Source of the DNA: Cyprinodon diabolis | Taxonomy: Eukaryota > Chordata > Actinopteri > Cyprinodontiformes > Cyprinodontidae | Assembly: GCA_030533445.1 (NCBI GenBank) | Contig: CM060083.1 | Coordinates: 26,358,166 to 26,422,165, forward strand | Direction of reading: 5' to 3' | DNA length: 64,000 nt | Shown: positions 1-20,539 of the stretch, in pieces | Numbering within the stretch: position 1 is the first letter of the stretch | Layout of the letters: the number at the start of each line of letters is the position of its first letter | Translations under genes and position numbers: made by a program | Notes under the pieces: generated by a model | Told to the model about the DNA's origin: nothing | Seen by the model: only the letters and a program-made list of their open reading frames with translations | Database searches by the model: none

Positions 1-8640
<8,640 letters not shown>

Positions 8641-8645
8641 GGAAT

Positions 8646-9400
8646 TGTCATGTTCTTGGTGCTGATGACTGGCCTGACTACTCATTTCATTAACCTGCCT
8701 ACCTCCGCTCAGTTCCTCATTACCGTTCATTTGATTCACCTGCTCCAGCCTCTATTTAACCATCCTTCAAAGTGTCTTCAGTGCCAGATTATTCGAGCCT
8801 TTGGTGAGCGTTCTCTTGCGCACCCGTGTGTTCTGATTGCTTGATCCTGACCTGTTCTGCCTTTGAACCTCTGAGCCTGCCTTTCCCCATTCTGATTTAT
8901 TTGCCTTACCTGTTCTCAGACTCCTACTGAATTCTGCTTGTTTACCACACTTGGAACTTTTTCCTAGATTTCCCTTCGGTACCTCTTCAAATCTCTGATC
9001 TCCTGGCTCTGACTCTTGAGTGCATCATTGACACAGCCTTTGCCCTCTGAATTATCCTTCCTTCTTTCGTCCACTCAGTTCAGACTTCCTGCCTGCTCTC
9101 CGACCTCCAGGACTTCAGCGTCTGGGATCCTCTGGACAGCATCCGCCGCATCATGTTGGCAGCCGACCGGCTGGAACCGACCTCATCCTCTGGGCATGGA
9201 CTGAACTAAGACAACATTAGTGACTCACACGTTCATTATAATCCTCCACCAGATAGATGTGGTCACTAACCAGGGTTTTTCCATGCAGTGGTTCCTGTCT
9301 GTTGTTGTTCACTGCAGATTCGTTTTCTTGATAATGTTTTGGAGAAATCGAACTGTCTGTCTGCCTTGAAAACTGGGTCCTCTAGTTCTGAGCCTTGACA
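8646..9400. mobile_element. Solo LTR of an LTR retrotransposon (755 bp)
   Basis: The segment begins TGTCA and ends TGACA, a 5-bp terminal inverted repeat with the canonical TG...CA ends. It is flanked on both sides by the same 5 bp, GGAAT (8641..8645 and 9401..9405), as expected from LTR integration. No gag or pol sequence adjoins it, so it is most simply a solo LTR left by recombination between two LTRs. Its 3' part carries an ACTGGGTCC motif also present near the end of the LTR at 42819..44909, which suggests related families. The orientation of transcription was not determined. Confidence 0.75.
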
Positions 9401-9405
9401 GGAAT

Positions 9406-12400
9406 AATAAATCCAGATAATTTAATTTGTGTTTAGAGAAAGACCAAAGTTGGCTTTTTCTGTCCGAAACAGTCTAAAATACAACAGAAGAGAACATAGA
9501 TTTAAGAGGCTACAAGTATCTTCTAATCTATGTATATACTCATATTACAGATAAAATGAAGTAAAACAAAATGCTCTTTTTTCCTTTAGACTTCTAGACA
9601 AGAGCCTTTTTGCTATCTGATTTAATGTTTAAAAATGCATAGACCCTGAAAGAACATTTTCTCCAAGAGATCTTCATAAATTGTGATATTGGTTTTACTC
9701 TCAAAATGGTCAAGTGCTGCAGATCAATTAAACCTTTTACCAACCACAATGTTTATGAAATACAGGATTCTTTAAATGCATAATGAATGTTTTATTGGGA
9801 AATGTTTTATAATAAACATTTTACTATAACCTTTTAGTTAATGCAGGATGATGGGGCAATGAATAAATAAACAAAACCAAATGAGGAATTTTGTCCTTCG
9901 AAATGTGTGATTTGCTCAAACAGCATTATTAGCAAATGTTTCTTATTTTATAAGAAGATCATTTGTCATTAACTCTCTGGTTAACAGCAACGCAGCGGCC
10001 AAAGAATGCATAATCGTTATTCATATGTGACTATTTGTAAACTAAATGCAAAACTCTTGAAAGGAGATTATATTTACACAATGCATGAAAATAAAACCTT
10101 TCAAGAGATTAAGATTTCATTGTTTGAAACCATGGCTCAGAGAAATGTGACACAATGAATCCAAAAACATAACACCTTTGCACATCTATTACTTAAAAAA
10201 GATTTGCAAGAAAATGGATGGAGAGAGAAATATAAGAAACTCTTGTGCAATGGTAATCTGGCACAACTGAATATGCACACGTTTTGGTCACAGAGCCTCA
10301 ACAGGAATCCACAGTGACATGATTTTAGAATATGATACACATCTGAGATAGTACAAAAAATCAAAGCTTATCATTAGGCATTCGCAATATAAAAACAAGT
10401 TAGTGCAGAAGCTTAAAAATTAAAATGTAACTTAATTAAAAGAACCCTTAATTAGATTATATTTCATTGAAATTTGTCTCAAAAGCATTAATCATAAAAT
10501 CTGTATATAGAAAAATAAAGATTCATCATACATTTAAAAAGGTGTTGTGATTAAGTATGTCTACTTTTAGGAATGGTATGAATGGCAAATGTGTGCTACA
10601 AACTAAGGGAGCCGAAATGCTGTGCTGTTTAAAGTGGACCAAACATGGAAATAGTGAATACTCATGTAAAAAGATAATTTAAGGAAATATTCTTTTAAAC
10701 TTTTAAAAGGACAAGTATCATAATTTAGAGCCATGAAACCATACCTACATTTCATAAGACTTTCCCAGTTTTCTTAAAGCAGATCATTCTTTTCAAACCT
10801 TTGACAAAGGAAAATCTATTGCAGCTATGCATCAGTTAAAAAGATGAAACTGTTATGGTTCTCCCTTTGTACTCTTCTGTTTGAGTTTCTTTATAAGTAT
10901 TCAGTTCCACTTTGATTTATGTTTCTGTGTTTTATTGTTCATTGGTTTCTTTACCATTTTTGTTTTATATTTAAGCAGTCTTGTATTTTTTGAGTTGCTC
11001 TCTGTTGCCCCCTTTTGCTGGGATCCTTTCCCTTATCTCCTTCTGGTCACTTCTGTCTACACCTGCTCCCCATCAGATAATTAGTCCTCCCATCCCCCAT
11101 TGTTTCTGTTTCCCATATATACACTACTTGCTTCACAAAAAAAGGATTGTTCAACATGATTTAGGTCAGAACAGAGCTGACATTACATCTACCTGAATGC
11201 TAACATTTAGTTAAAGATTTTGTAACAAACTGTAATTTACTGCTGTGCAAATTGCAGGGAGATTGGGTTAGAGAAAGAGATATTTTAAATCATTCCATAG
11301 GGTGTCAGGTTGTTATTTCTCAAAGCTGCTCTAAGGACTTCATCCTTCTTGTTGAATAAATCCCTCTTATAAATCTTCAATTCTTGCTGGAGGCTTTTTC
11401 TTTTTATCACAAATCTTTCTTGTGTTTATGTTATATGCTATTGCCTGGGTTTGGCATTCCAAACACAACATCATCACTCTTCTGCTACTAATGTCCTCAA
11501 CCTCTTTGTGGTCATGTATTTTCACACTTATAAATATTTTTTAAAGCAGACATATAATGTTGAACTTTTGTGAGCCACAAGCCTTAGCACAACTAAAAGG
11601 CTAGACTTGCAAAAAAATTGACATGCCCTTTATAAGAAATGCTTCAAAGAGATTTATCATTAAGTCCTTTGGAACCAAAGTTTGAAGGTTAACAATCTGA
11701 CTATCATCCATTATCAAAGCCCACACTCCTAACTCCATAAAAAAAATACTTTACTTTAAGTTTGTCATAATTTATATAGCACTCTAATAGACTGACTAAT
11801 CATTGATGATAGGTAAACTAGTAGTCTGAAAATTGCTCATGCCTTCCTCATTTCTGAATAAATTAAGATAGGGGCAAATCCATCACCAAACATAAAATAG
11901 ACTAAAAGAAAGTCATATTTTAAACTAAGCAGGGGGACAATTTTTCCCCAGAAGAAGAGCTTGTAAAACAATTTCTAAGACAGAAAAATATTATCCACAG
12001 ATCCTTTATAACTTCATAATGTTAGCCAAAAACGTGAAGACTAAGGCTCTGATTAGTAAAACATACAGAATTAATGGTTCTGACATGAGTTTGGATCTGT
12101 TCTTTGTTTGAACCCCGCTATACTAACAACCTTTCTGAAATCCCAATAGTTTTTTTCTTTTTCTTTAAGTATGGTAAACTGCAGGAGTTGATAGCACAAC
12201 ATTTAAAACAACTTTTTTTTTAATCTAGATGCAAATTTCAACAAATTCATTAGAAGGCATTAAACTGCATTTGCAATGCAATCTCTCATTAGTAAAAAAC
12301 ATAACTTGAGCAATTCTGCTGCTTAGTTTTTCCCATTTGCACAGAGCAACTCAATATGTCAGAACTCATCACATCTGTAAACAAGCTCTAATGAGGCTTT

Positions 12401-13354
12401 TGGACAGAAAGCAAACACTGACAAAAGTTAAGCTTGAATGCAATCTAGTATTCTAACTACATTTGCTCACATCGCTCTGGAAATTGTCAGTTAAGCACTA
12501 CAGCCTTACTGTCACCTAGCTTAGATGTCAGTGTTTTTGGAAAGTAAAAAAAAAACACACACCTAAACATCATTCACAGGCACTGCAGATTTCTGAATCT
12601 GCAGACATTATTTTGTCAGAAGTGCCATGATGCTGAAGAGGCCCTTTTCCTCTTCTTGTGATTATAAACCCTCATTCTCTATTCTGTCTCCTCGAGCAGC
12701 TGTCCAAACAGAGCTGAGTTTGCTCAGGTACTTGTCCTTGATGGAGAAAGCCTCAGTGCATTAGTTAATGCTACAACAGGGCGTTTGTCTAAATCCTGAC
12801 CCACTTTTAGTGGCTGTGAGCTTTCAGGATTTAAATCAAGCAATATCAAGGGAGATAAATGCCACGCTGCCTAACAGGCTGTGTGTGGGGTGTGAATGAA
12901 ATGAATTAAACACATCAGAGCAAGGGGGGAGGGTGGATACCTGGTATGGATGCATGAAATCCACTTCCACCCAAAACAATAAGAAAACAATGATTTACAG
13001 CATTAGATATGACTTGTTATCCGTGCAGGTTAGGAACATCAAACCTATTGTGATAATCCTGCTTTAGGAGCAAACTGAATTACTGTTTTGGAAATCAAAT
13101 TTGAACTCACAAACTCAAGAAAGAAGTCAGTTATGAACATTTATTTGAACAGTGGGCACCTTGTATTGCTTCTATCAATCTCAGCTGTTAATTACCATAT
13201 GCCATATTTAGAGCTAGAGTGAGCACCATTTATTATGAAGACCTGGGGGAAATGACTAGAGGAGAAGCTGCACGAAGCAGCAGGAGGATTTACCAGCAGG
13301 CTTGTAAACTGGCTGTGACATTTGGCCAAGATGCCTGCAGTGGGCTCGACTTTC
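9406..13354. other. Non-coding stretch, possible LTR-like sequence
   Basis: No gene is supported. The pyrimidine-rich block at about 10851..11140 resembles the promoter-like part of fish LTRs, but I could not define both ends or a target duplication. The rest is AT-rich sequence with stops in every frame. Confidence 0.35.
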
Positions 13355-13578
13355 TTAATGGACTAACATGTTCCTGTTGGCAGCTCTAAGTGTACCATTT
13401 ATTACAAGAACTGGGTACAGACTCGGGTTGTGGTAAGTCAGGTCAGAAATGACAGGAGAGGCCAGACGAAAATACCTCTCCATTCCAGTCTTTTGAGTTT
13501 TTTCAAAATTGAACAGAACATGATAATAATTGATAAAATAAGTATTTGAGAGGTCAACAATTTTAAGTAGATTCATTT

Positions 13579-15358
13579 CTGAAGGGGATATTGACAAAGT
13601 GACACCATATGCCAGCAACAACCAAAATAAACAATAAAAAAAACAAACAAAAAGATAAAAAATCAGTCCATAATTAACTTTTTTGTTTTAACAAAACTGT
13701 AATAACAGGAAACAAGAAATAAACATGAAGAAAAATAGCTTATCACTAAAATGTCTAAATCAGTGTTAACAAAGTAATACTGCTCCTTATAAATGTAAGG
13801 GAATGTCTGCTGGTTTAGTCCAAATGATCTAAACAAAGGTTTATCACAGCAAAGGAATCCCACAAGAAGCAATTTTTATGATCGTTAATAGCTAAACCTA
13901 TTTTAATATCTGTCTGACTTTACTTTTACAAAACATACTGATGAAGTTAGGAGGTCAGATAAATATTAAGAGTTGACCAAAAGCTAAGGACAGCTTGGAG
14001 TTTTTTAAAATTAGAAATGATGAACAATGCACCTTACTCCTGTACTTAAGACAGAGCATGTTAAAGCTGGTCTAAGGTCCTTGTATGTGTAGATTACTTG
14101 GTCTTTTCCTCTATCTTCTGTGATTTCTATACAAATGTCTAGAAATAAATTTACAGAAAAATTGTAACATAATAAAAACTAATCTTCTTCATTTTATTGT
14201 AATAAAACAGGACAGTTTTAATGAGGACAAAACAATTGGCTTGTCTTCTGTGCTGAAAATACATTGTGGATATAATTCTCCAGATTTTAGGGAAAATAAA
14301 GATGCTAAAGCCAAAGATATTTTATGGTCCAAGCCTGAAAAAGAGCACTTTTTATAAACATTCTATAGTCCACTTGGTCTCCAGCCGATCCTCTAAAAAG
14401 TATTCCTGTAAGACAAACATAGGAAATAAATTATTGTCTTATACTGAGAGGCACATGTCAGCTAAACATTCAAGAGATGATTTAAAAAAATATTTTAACA
14501 AACTGGAAAATTGTTTGGAGTTATATACAGTCATATGGGCACCTAAGACTTAGCCATCCCCTGTGTGAAATAATTGGCCAACCTGCAGGCTGAGAAGAAT
14601 GTTAATTTAAATATATTTATTTTTTTTACATTTTGTTAAGAACAACAACTAAGTTTTATTTTGAAACTCTTTGGCTAAAAAATTGATTCCAAAAGTTGAT
14701 GCCCTGACCCAACCTGGGGTCAGGGCTGCTGCATCATGTACCATAACTGGCGAGAATTTTGACAAAGCTGAAACACTGATGGGTTCAGACAAACCAGTTT
14801 TCCCCAACATGACTGCTGTTGTAGTACAACACTCACCATCACAATCATTCATGCAAAAAACAGTGGGAGTAGTAATAGCAAAAAAAAAAAAAAGTACAAC
14901 CAAAAGACTTGTGCATAGTCTTCAACAACTGAGGAGTATTTTTATCTAATTGATTTAGAAAGAACAAAGTTTGTTCGGCTTCACAAAAAAAAACTAGAGA
15001 GCAGAACTGAGAAGTGTGCAGTAATGGAAAAAACAGGGATGATGTTTTCGCTTTTCCAAATTAATAAAGCCCACTTGAACACTTTGACCCATCACACAAC
15101 TGTTTTTTAAAATCAGAAAATAAGGTATTGCCCTGATGATGTGTTAAAATAGAAACAGCAAGAACTCCCAAACTGGTGCTGCAATTAAAGGATATTATTT
15201 TTGGAGCTATGGGAGAGAGAGCATAGAAACAGCTACAGTACCTGCTGAGTATGGGCAAGACTTATGCAGTAAATACAATAAATGATAAATTAGTAATTAA
15301 ACTAAAGCTAAAATGCGGCAAGTAAACAAGGAAACTGAGAAAAAAAGCACCTGCTTTA
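13579..15358. other. Non-coding stretch
   Basis: No recognised gene. A 26-bp perfect hairpin lies inside it and is listed separately. Opposing open frames at 14649..14949 overlap each other around an A-rich run and have no domain, so I do not call them genes. Confidence 0.4.
14701..14726. repeat. Perfect short hairpin
   Basis: The 10-bp arms GCCCTGACCC and GGGTCAGGGC are separated by 6 bp (AACCTG). The arms are GC-rich in an otherwise AT-rich neighbourhood. There is no T-run to suggest a terminator, and the function is unknown. Confidence 0.7.
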
Positions 15359-15505
15359 GTTCTGTATAGTATCTGGCTCAATCCCAAGACTGCGGCTTGC
15401 TCCCCAGGGTGCTGCATGCTACCCACTGCTCCCTTAGGCATGGGTTGAATGAAGAACACACATATAAATGCACTGTACATTTATTATGACCAATAAAGTC
15501 TGTAT
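15359..15505 (+). repeat. Teleost SINE-like repeat tail
   Basis: The sequence contains the block CTGCCCACTGCTCCC-like (here ATGCTACCCACTGCTCCCTT), then GGGTTGAATG, then CACTGTACATTTATTATGACCAATAAAG. From memory this is the diverged 3' part of a repeat common in teleost genomes. It makes up the C-terminal end of a longer minus-strand open frame that covers it, so that part of the frame is not host coding sequence. Confidence 0.5.
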
Positions 15506-15532
15506 TAATTGTGATTACATTATTTTGTTCAC

Positions 15533-15859
15533 CTGAAATAATCTTCTCATCAACAACCCTGCAGATGTTTATATTTCTATAAGGTAAGTCTATTCCTTCA
15601 AGCACTTCTACAATAATGTTTTTAAAATATTCACGAAAAAAATCATATAACAGTGCATGCGAATAGTTTTTGTTGAATATGATAAATAACACTTGATCTT
15701 TGGGCTGGGTGTGCATAGAATGTAGCTCGGTAATTCTCCTAGATCTACTGGCTGTCTCTTTGTGAATTCCCTGGTTATAATCTGTCAAACAGCTTACAAT
15801 ATCTAGGGTGACATTTTTGTATGGAGATGCAGCTTTTAGCCCAACACAATCAACTCGTC
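15533..15859 (-). CDS. Candidate coding exon of an unrecognised gene
   Basis: This is a 327-nt open segment on the minus strand, bounded by an acceptor (pyrimidine-rich, ending TATTTCAAG) and a donor (TTTCAG followed by GTGAAC). Both ends have phase 1, and 327 is a multiple of three, so the exon could be skipped without changing frame. The 109-codon reading has mixed hydrophobic and charged composition (for example RVDCVGLKAASPYKN, ELHSMHTQPKDQVLF, YDFFREYFKNIIVEVLEGI) and no motif I recognise. An uninterrupted frame this long is unlikely by chance in DNA this AT-rich. The open frame continues past the donor into a SINE-like repeat, so the donor is the more likely end. It could still be a chance or decayed frame. 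The segment at 16432..16473 is its possible upstream exon. Confidence 0.3.
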
Positions 15860-16431
15860 CTTGAAATAGATATAGAGGTAAGATAAAGCTTATCGCTCTC
15901 ACCTAGACCCTTCCCGACAAGCTTTTGTTCTGCTTTGAACAAAAAGTGCACAATTACTAAAGCAAATAAGAGATTTAGCACAGGACTTGGCAGGCATCAT
16001 TTATTTGTTTGCAGTCGCTTAGCAGAACTGGCGAGCACTTAGTGCTGCACACTGAGGATGTCTAGCTCTCTTCCAGAAATTTTCAACACGAGCAGATGGC
16101 ATCATTACATGACCAGAGAATGTGTTGATATTAGCTCAAGCTGTGGGAGGTTTACTATCAATCATACATATTTATTTCCATTTGACTTTTAGAGGACATG
16201 CCATTAATAACAAATCAACAGAAGTATTTCCACAAATATAAGAAAAATATTTTGCCATTATATTAAATCTTTTAGAAAATCAAGGAGTGTTTAAAGGAGC
16301 CATCACCTGGAAAACTGGTCCTCCTCTGTTATTTCCATCATTCCTGAAAGGGTCCTGGAAGCATTAGCCTGCCAAGCTTTCATCACTTCCCTCTCCACCA
16401 AAAGGGGCAATTCCAACAGTCAGAGACTCAC

Positions 16432-16473
16432 CTGCAGGTAGTCGGTCAGGCTTCTGCTTGCCTAACTTTTTAT
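16432..16473 (-). CDS. Candidate 42-nt coding exon, unrecognised gene
   Basis: The minus strand reads a strong acceptor (pyrimidine tract ending CTTCCACACAG), 42 nt, and then a consensus donor (CTGCAG followed by GTGAGT). In phase 1 it reads DKKLGKQKPDRLPA, with a split glycine codon completed by the first two bases of the segment at 15859. Phase and direction therefore agree with splicing to 15533..15859. Both splice signals are better than one expects by chance. I do not recognise the peptide, and no domain can be assigned to 14 residues. Confidence 0.3.
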
Positions 16474-16842
16474 CTGTGTGGAAGAAAGGGAAACATTGCA
16501 AAATAAAACACTGTATAAAAGACACTTGAAAAATGTACTCTCATTCATTGCTGACTCAGCTCTCAGTCAGGGTCACGGTGGATATACAGCTCCAGCCCCA
16601 GTCTCTAAATCTGTATGACTGTTGGATTTTAGCATATCATCTGTTTAATCTGTCTGGGGTTACTTCAAGGATAGGGAGGCATGTTCTCATTTCCAGAACT
16701 GGATGTTTTAGTGGTCGCAACTTTCAATCCTAATGAAACAAGGTTGTTATCTAAGGGGACCTCAGCCAAAACTATAGTACATTTTATTGATCCTTATGTT
16801 TAAATCACTTCAGTGGTCGCTAATGCATAAAATCTAACAGCT

Positions 16843-16900
16843 ATACATGGAAAGTACTTAGACAAATAATTAATAAAACAGTCAAAACAATATAAATATA

Positions 16901-16954
<54 letters not shown>

Positions 16955-17013
16955 TATATTTATATTGTTTTGACTGTTTTAATAATTATTTGTCTAAGTA
17001 CTTTCCATGTATA
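16843..17013. repeat. Inverted repeat with (TA)n core
   Basis: The left arm (about 16843..16902, starting ATACATGGAAAGTACTTAG) is repeated as its reverse complement at about 16953..17013. It differs by one small change in the TAATTAATAAAA / TTTTAATAATTA part. About 50 bp of pure TA lies between the arms. The whole unit can fold into a long cruciform. No target duplication or transposon end was identified. Confidence 0.85.
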
Positions 17014-18164
17014 CATATATAATTTATATTATCATTGTTATTATTTATATTTATATTATTATTATATATATTATTATAAAAAAAAAATTCTTCTTTTTTT
17101 TCTTTTTTTAACATAACCAAAAGCCTAATCATGAAGCATTTTTAGAGCATTATTAAATGTGCATATTTTCTAAGGTTGGTGTGGATTGTAAACAACATTA
17201 CCAGAGGTGATAGACTTGGCAAGGGAGCAAAACAAACAGCTGCCAGTGTTTTATTGTGCCTCAGGATGCTGGCTAGGAATGCCTAATGGACGAGAATCAC
17301 CACATAGTTCATGCATGGATTGATGACAAAGAGATGGGGTACGAGCTTCATAGACCCTAAGCACTGTACAATGTATCCTTCAGAAAAAAAAATAAACAAA
17401 CAAACAAACAAAAAACATTACTTAAACTATTTGGATATTTGTATCTCAGATGACTTTTAGCTTTGACATGGAAAAAATAACTATGAAAACTTTAGATGTG
17501 CAGCTGGAGAGAGATTGCTTGTGAAAATGAGGCCGACTCTTTCTAGCAAGAACTGTTTCCTGATGCATGGACTCCCTCCAGATCAGAGGTGAACAAAAAG
17601 ATTTAGATGTAGCTTGAGGAACATGTTACAAGTAAATTATCAATGACACTTTAAAACAAAGTATCTAGTTTTGGCATTTATGTTTTTAATTTATGATAAA
17701 AATTATAATTTAAATTTAGGAATAAAAAATATCCAAATTAATTTGTATTGTCTTTTGTATCAAGCACATCTTGTTTTCTTTTTTTTTTACATTACCACCC
17801 TGTGACAGTTATTTTCAATAAGTAAAAACAACCCTGAAAAATATCCAGTAAATAAGTTTACAAAATAATTCAAACATTCAATAAAAAAAACAAAACAATT
17901 CTTCTACTAATCAATAAAAGGTTGTAAGTCATTGTTTAAAAAGTAATTTTAATTATTAAATACCTACCCAAGAACCTTGCCTTTTGAAGAAGATTAAAAT
18001 GTGTGAGAGAAATCTTCCATCTTGAGCCAGGTGTCTTCTGTAAGCCCTGGGTGAAATTACAAAAACAAATTGACAATGTAACAGGCATAAGACGACAGCC
18101 AAGATAGGGCCAAAAAGAGGTGCCAACCAAAGCAAAGGTTTCCTGAGTTTAAAAAAAATAATTG
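17014..18164. other. Non-coding AT-rich stretch
   Basis: The stretch holds TTATTA-rich sequence, A and T runs, and a short (CAAA)n run near 17393. The small open frame near 17936..18130 has no recognisable domain. Confidence 0.4.
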
Positions 18165-18275
18165 TATAGCAGTCTTGCTTCTGTAAATCTGCCTCAGTGC
18201 AGACATGGCTACAGTGTAGATGACCACCATCAGTGTTTAAAGGACTGCTGTAGTTTAAAGCCTTTTCAAAGTCGA
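18165..18275 (-). repeat. Fragment of dispersed teleost repeat
   Basis: On the minus strand the block CACTGATGGTGGTCATC, then CACTGTAGCCATGTCTGC, then GGCAGATTTACAGAAGCAAG parallels the repeat at 20542..20851 (ACTGATGGTGGCAAGCTAC, GTAGCCACAGCTGCC, GACAGAAGCGGGGCTGCC). It is a diverged second copy of that family. Confidence 0.55.
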
Positions 18276-18740
18276 TAAATAAAGGCAATTTACAATTTTT
18301 CCTGTATTTTATTGACTTTTATTTATTCATGTATCCCATTTAAACTGGGTGGTTTTGTTTATAACAGTGGGATTTAACAAGGACACAAGAGAAATTCAGC
18401 TGTTTGGGAAAAAATGTAATTGCATAAAACATAGACAGTCAAAACGAAAGATGCACCACTGATCTCTCTAATTAAAGTTATATTGTTTATGTATGTAAAT
18501 CAAAAACTAATGCAACGATAAATAAATATTGTACACATATCTCAGGAACAGTTGGAATTATCACTTAAAAGCTGTAAGATTTCCTTCTGCATTTCTACAT
18601 AAGAGAAATGTTAATTTCTAAATTAGACTCAACATAATCAAGCAATATTCATGGTAAGTTCATCCTGTTGGACAGTTTTCCCCCCCAAGTTACAATTTAG
18701 CTCCTTCAACAATGCTATCTACAAAACAAAAAACCAACTG

Positions 18741-19043
18741 ACTTTTGAGCATGTTTTAACAGCTAGGTGGAACTGTAAACATGTAAAGAGCGACAGAAAA
18801 TTGTAATTTCATATTTTTGCTATCCACTCACCTGCTGTGTTCTTCTCTGCCCTGAAGACAAAACACTACAGTGTTTTTTTCAATATCTATAAGAGAGAAC
18901 AGGTCATTGGTATAAAGTTTGCATATCTCTTATATAACATAACAGTCTGACAGCCTGCATGCAGTGAAAAGTGTGTACGATATACAAAACACAATCTTTC
19001 CATGATAAAGAGAAAAAAAGTATACCAATTCAATGTAAACAAA
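18741..19043. repeat. Direct duplication, copy 1 (about 300 bp)
   Basis: Nearly identical to 24759..25043 in the same orientation, about 6 kb away. Copy 1 carries about 17 extra bases near its left end (TTTTAACAGCTAGGTGG region) and scattered substitutions. Similarity starts at ACTTTTGAGCATG and stops at CAATGTAAACAAA. There are no inverted repeats at the ends and no A-tail, so a segmental duplication fits better than a transposon insertion. Both copies contain the same 20-nt micro-exon-like segment on the minus strand. Confidence 0.85.
18832..18851 (-). CDS. Possible 20-nt micro-exon (speculative)
   Basis: The minus strand reads an acceptor (GTTTTGTCTTCAG), 20 nt (GGCAGAGAAGAACACAGCAG), then a donor (GTGAGTGG). 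Ending in phase 1 it would read AEKNTA plus a split codon compatible with the candidate exon at 16432..16473. The matching segment in the duplicated copy is at 24834..24853 and reads SEKNTA. Micro-exons this short are easy to find by chance, so this is weak evidence on its own. Confidence 0.18.
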
Positions 19044-19291
19044 TTTGATGAGCAATATATGTGCCACATATGGATAGCCATATTTTGTTTATGTATCCTT
19101 ATAAGGCTCAGGATTGGACTGCCAACTAGTCAATTCTTTTACTTCCATTTCGTATCCAAAACCTATCATACCCCGCTACATAACCAAAGGGTATCAGCTC
19201 CATATTAATTAGTTAAGAATATGCCTGTTTTTTTTTTTTTCTTTGAATGCTTATTACTTTACTTTCTTTTATGGTAAATGGTATGTACTTA

Positions 19292-20539
19292 CACTATATT
19301 GCCAAAAGTATTTGCTCACCCATCCAAATTATTGGAATCAGGTGTTCCAATCACTTCCATGGCCACAGGTGTATAAATTCAAGCACCTAGGCATGCAGAC
19401 TGTTTTTACAAACATTTGTGAAAGAATGGGTCGCTCTCAGGAGCTCAGTGAATTCCAGCGTGGAACTGTGATAGGATGCCACCTGTGCAACAAATCCAGT
19501 CGTGAAATTTCCTCGCTCCTAAATATTCCACAGTCAACTGTCAGCTGTATTATAAGAAAATGGAAGTGTTTGGGAACGACAGCAACTCAGCCACGAAGTG
19601 GTAGGCCACGTAAACTGACGGAGCGGGGTCAGCGGATGCTGAAGCGCATAGTGCGAAGAGGTCGCCAACTTTCTGCAGAGTCAATCACTACAGACCTCCA
19701 AACTTCATGTGGCCTTCAGATTAGCTCAAGAACAGTGCGCAGAGAGCTTCATGGAATGGGTTTCCATGGTCGAGCAGCTGCATCCAAGCCATACATAACC
19801 AAGTGCAATGCAAAGCGTCGGATGCGGTGGTGTAAAGCACGCCGCCACTGGACTCTAGAGCAGTGGAGACGCGTTCTCTGGAGTGACGAATCGCGCTTCT
19901 CCATCTGGCAATCTGATGGACGGGTCTGGGTTTGGCGGTTGCCAGGAGAACGGTACTTGTCTGACTGCATTGTGCCAAGTGTAAAGTTTGGTGGAGGGGG
20001 GATTATGGTGTGGGGTTGTTTTTCAGGAGCTGGGCTTGGCCCCTTAGTTCCAGTGAAAGGAACTCTGAATGCTTCAGCATACCAAGACATTTTGGACAAT
20101 TCCATGCTCCCAACTTTGTGGGAACAGTTTGGAGCTGGCCCCTTCCTCTTCCAACATGACTGTGCACCAGTGCACAAAGCAAGGTCCATAAAGACATGGA
20201 TGACAGAGTCTGGTGTGGATGAACTTGACTGGCCTGCACAGAGTCCTGACCTCAACCCGATAGAACACCTTTGGGATGAATTAGAGCGGAGACTGAGAGC
20301 CAGGCCTTCTCGTCCAACATCAGTGTGCGACCTCACAAATGCGCTTCTGGAAGAATGGTCAAAAATTCCCATAAACACACTCCTAAACCTTGTGGACAGC
20401 CTTCCCAGAAGAGTTGAAGCTGTTCTAGCTGCAAAGGGTGGACCGACGTCATATTGAACCCTATGGATTAGGAACGGGATGTCACTTAAGCTCATATGTG
20501 AGTCAAGGCAGGTGAGCAAATACTTTTGGCAATATAGTG
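19292..20539 (+). mobile_element. Complete Tc1-family DNA transposon (DD34E, 1248 bp)
   Basis: Perfect 29-bp terminal inverted repeats (start CACTATATTGCCAAAAGTAT) bound the element, at 19292..19320 and 20511..20539. A TA dinucleotide sits at each side (19290..19291 and 20540..20541), the standard Tc1/mariner target duplication. One uninterrupted transposase gene fills the interior. The identical inverted repeats and open gene suggest a young and possibly autonomous copy. It sits inside an older teleost repeat, about 6.7 kb beyond the 3' end of khdrbs2. Confidence 0.95.
19426..20457 (+). CDS. Tc1-like transposase, DD34E, intact
   Basis: This is a 343-residue cut-and-paste transposase that binds the element's inverted repeats and moves it between TA sites. 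The N-terminal part (about residues 8..55) reads as a paired-type helix-turn-helix ([17 protein letters not shown]). GRPRK (59..63) is the AT-hook-like linker. A second DNA-binding helix region follows (about 86..115, [15 protein letters not shown]). The catalytic triad is visible: D154 in LWSDESRF, D245 in [10 protein letters not shown] and E280 in [11 protein letters not shown]. There are 34 residues between the last two, the Tc1 DD34E spacing. The open frame extends 61 codons upstream through the inverted repeat and flank, so I chose the internal ATG (MGRSQ), the usual start of this family. No stop or frameshift is seen. Total length and motif order match functional fish Tc1 transposases. 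Confidence 0.95.
   Translation: MGRSQELSEFQRGTVIGCHLCNKSSREISSLLNIPQSTVSCIIRKWKCLGTTATQPRSGRPRKLTERGQRMLKRIVRRGRQLSAESITTDLQTSCGLQISSRTVRRELHGMGFHGRAAASKPYITKCNAKRRMRWCKARRHWTLEQWRRVLWSDESRFSIWQSDGRVWVWRLPGERYLSDCIVPSVKFGGGGIMVWGCFSGAGLGPLVPVKGTLNASAYQDILDNSMLPTLWEQFGAGPFLFQHDCAPVHKARSIKTWMTESGVDELDWPAQSPDLNPIEHLWDELERRLRARPSRPTSVCDLTNALLEEWSKIPINTLLNLVDSLPRRVEAVLAAKGGPTSY

Noticed and set aside
10851..11235. Possible solo LTR starting TGTTATGG and ending TGTAACA
   Set aside because: The flanking bases do not form a convincing 5-bp duplication and the ends could not be confirmed.
12640..12790. Short minus-strand peptide FSIKDKYLSKLSSVWTAARGD
   Set aside because: It is open over only about 30 codons, without an acceptor or donor in the right phase.
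14649..14949. Two overlapping open frames in opposite directions
   Set aside because: No domain, no splice context, and both run through an A-rich tract.
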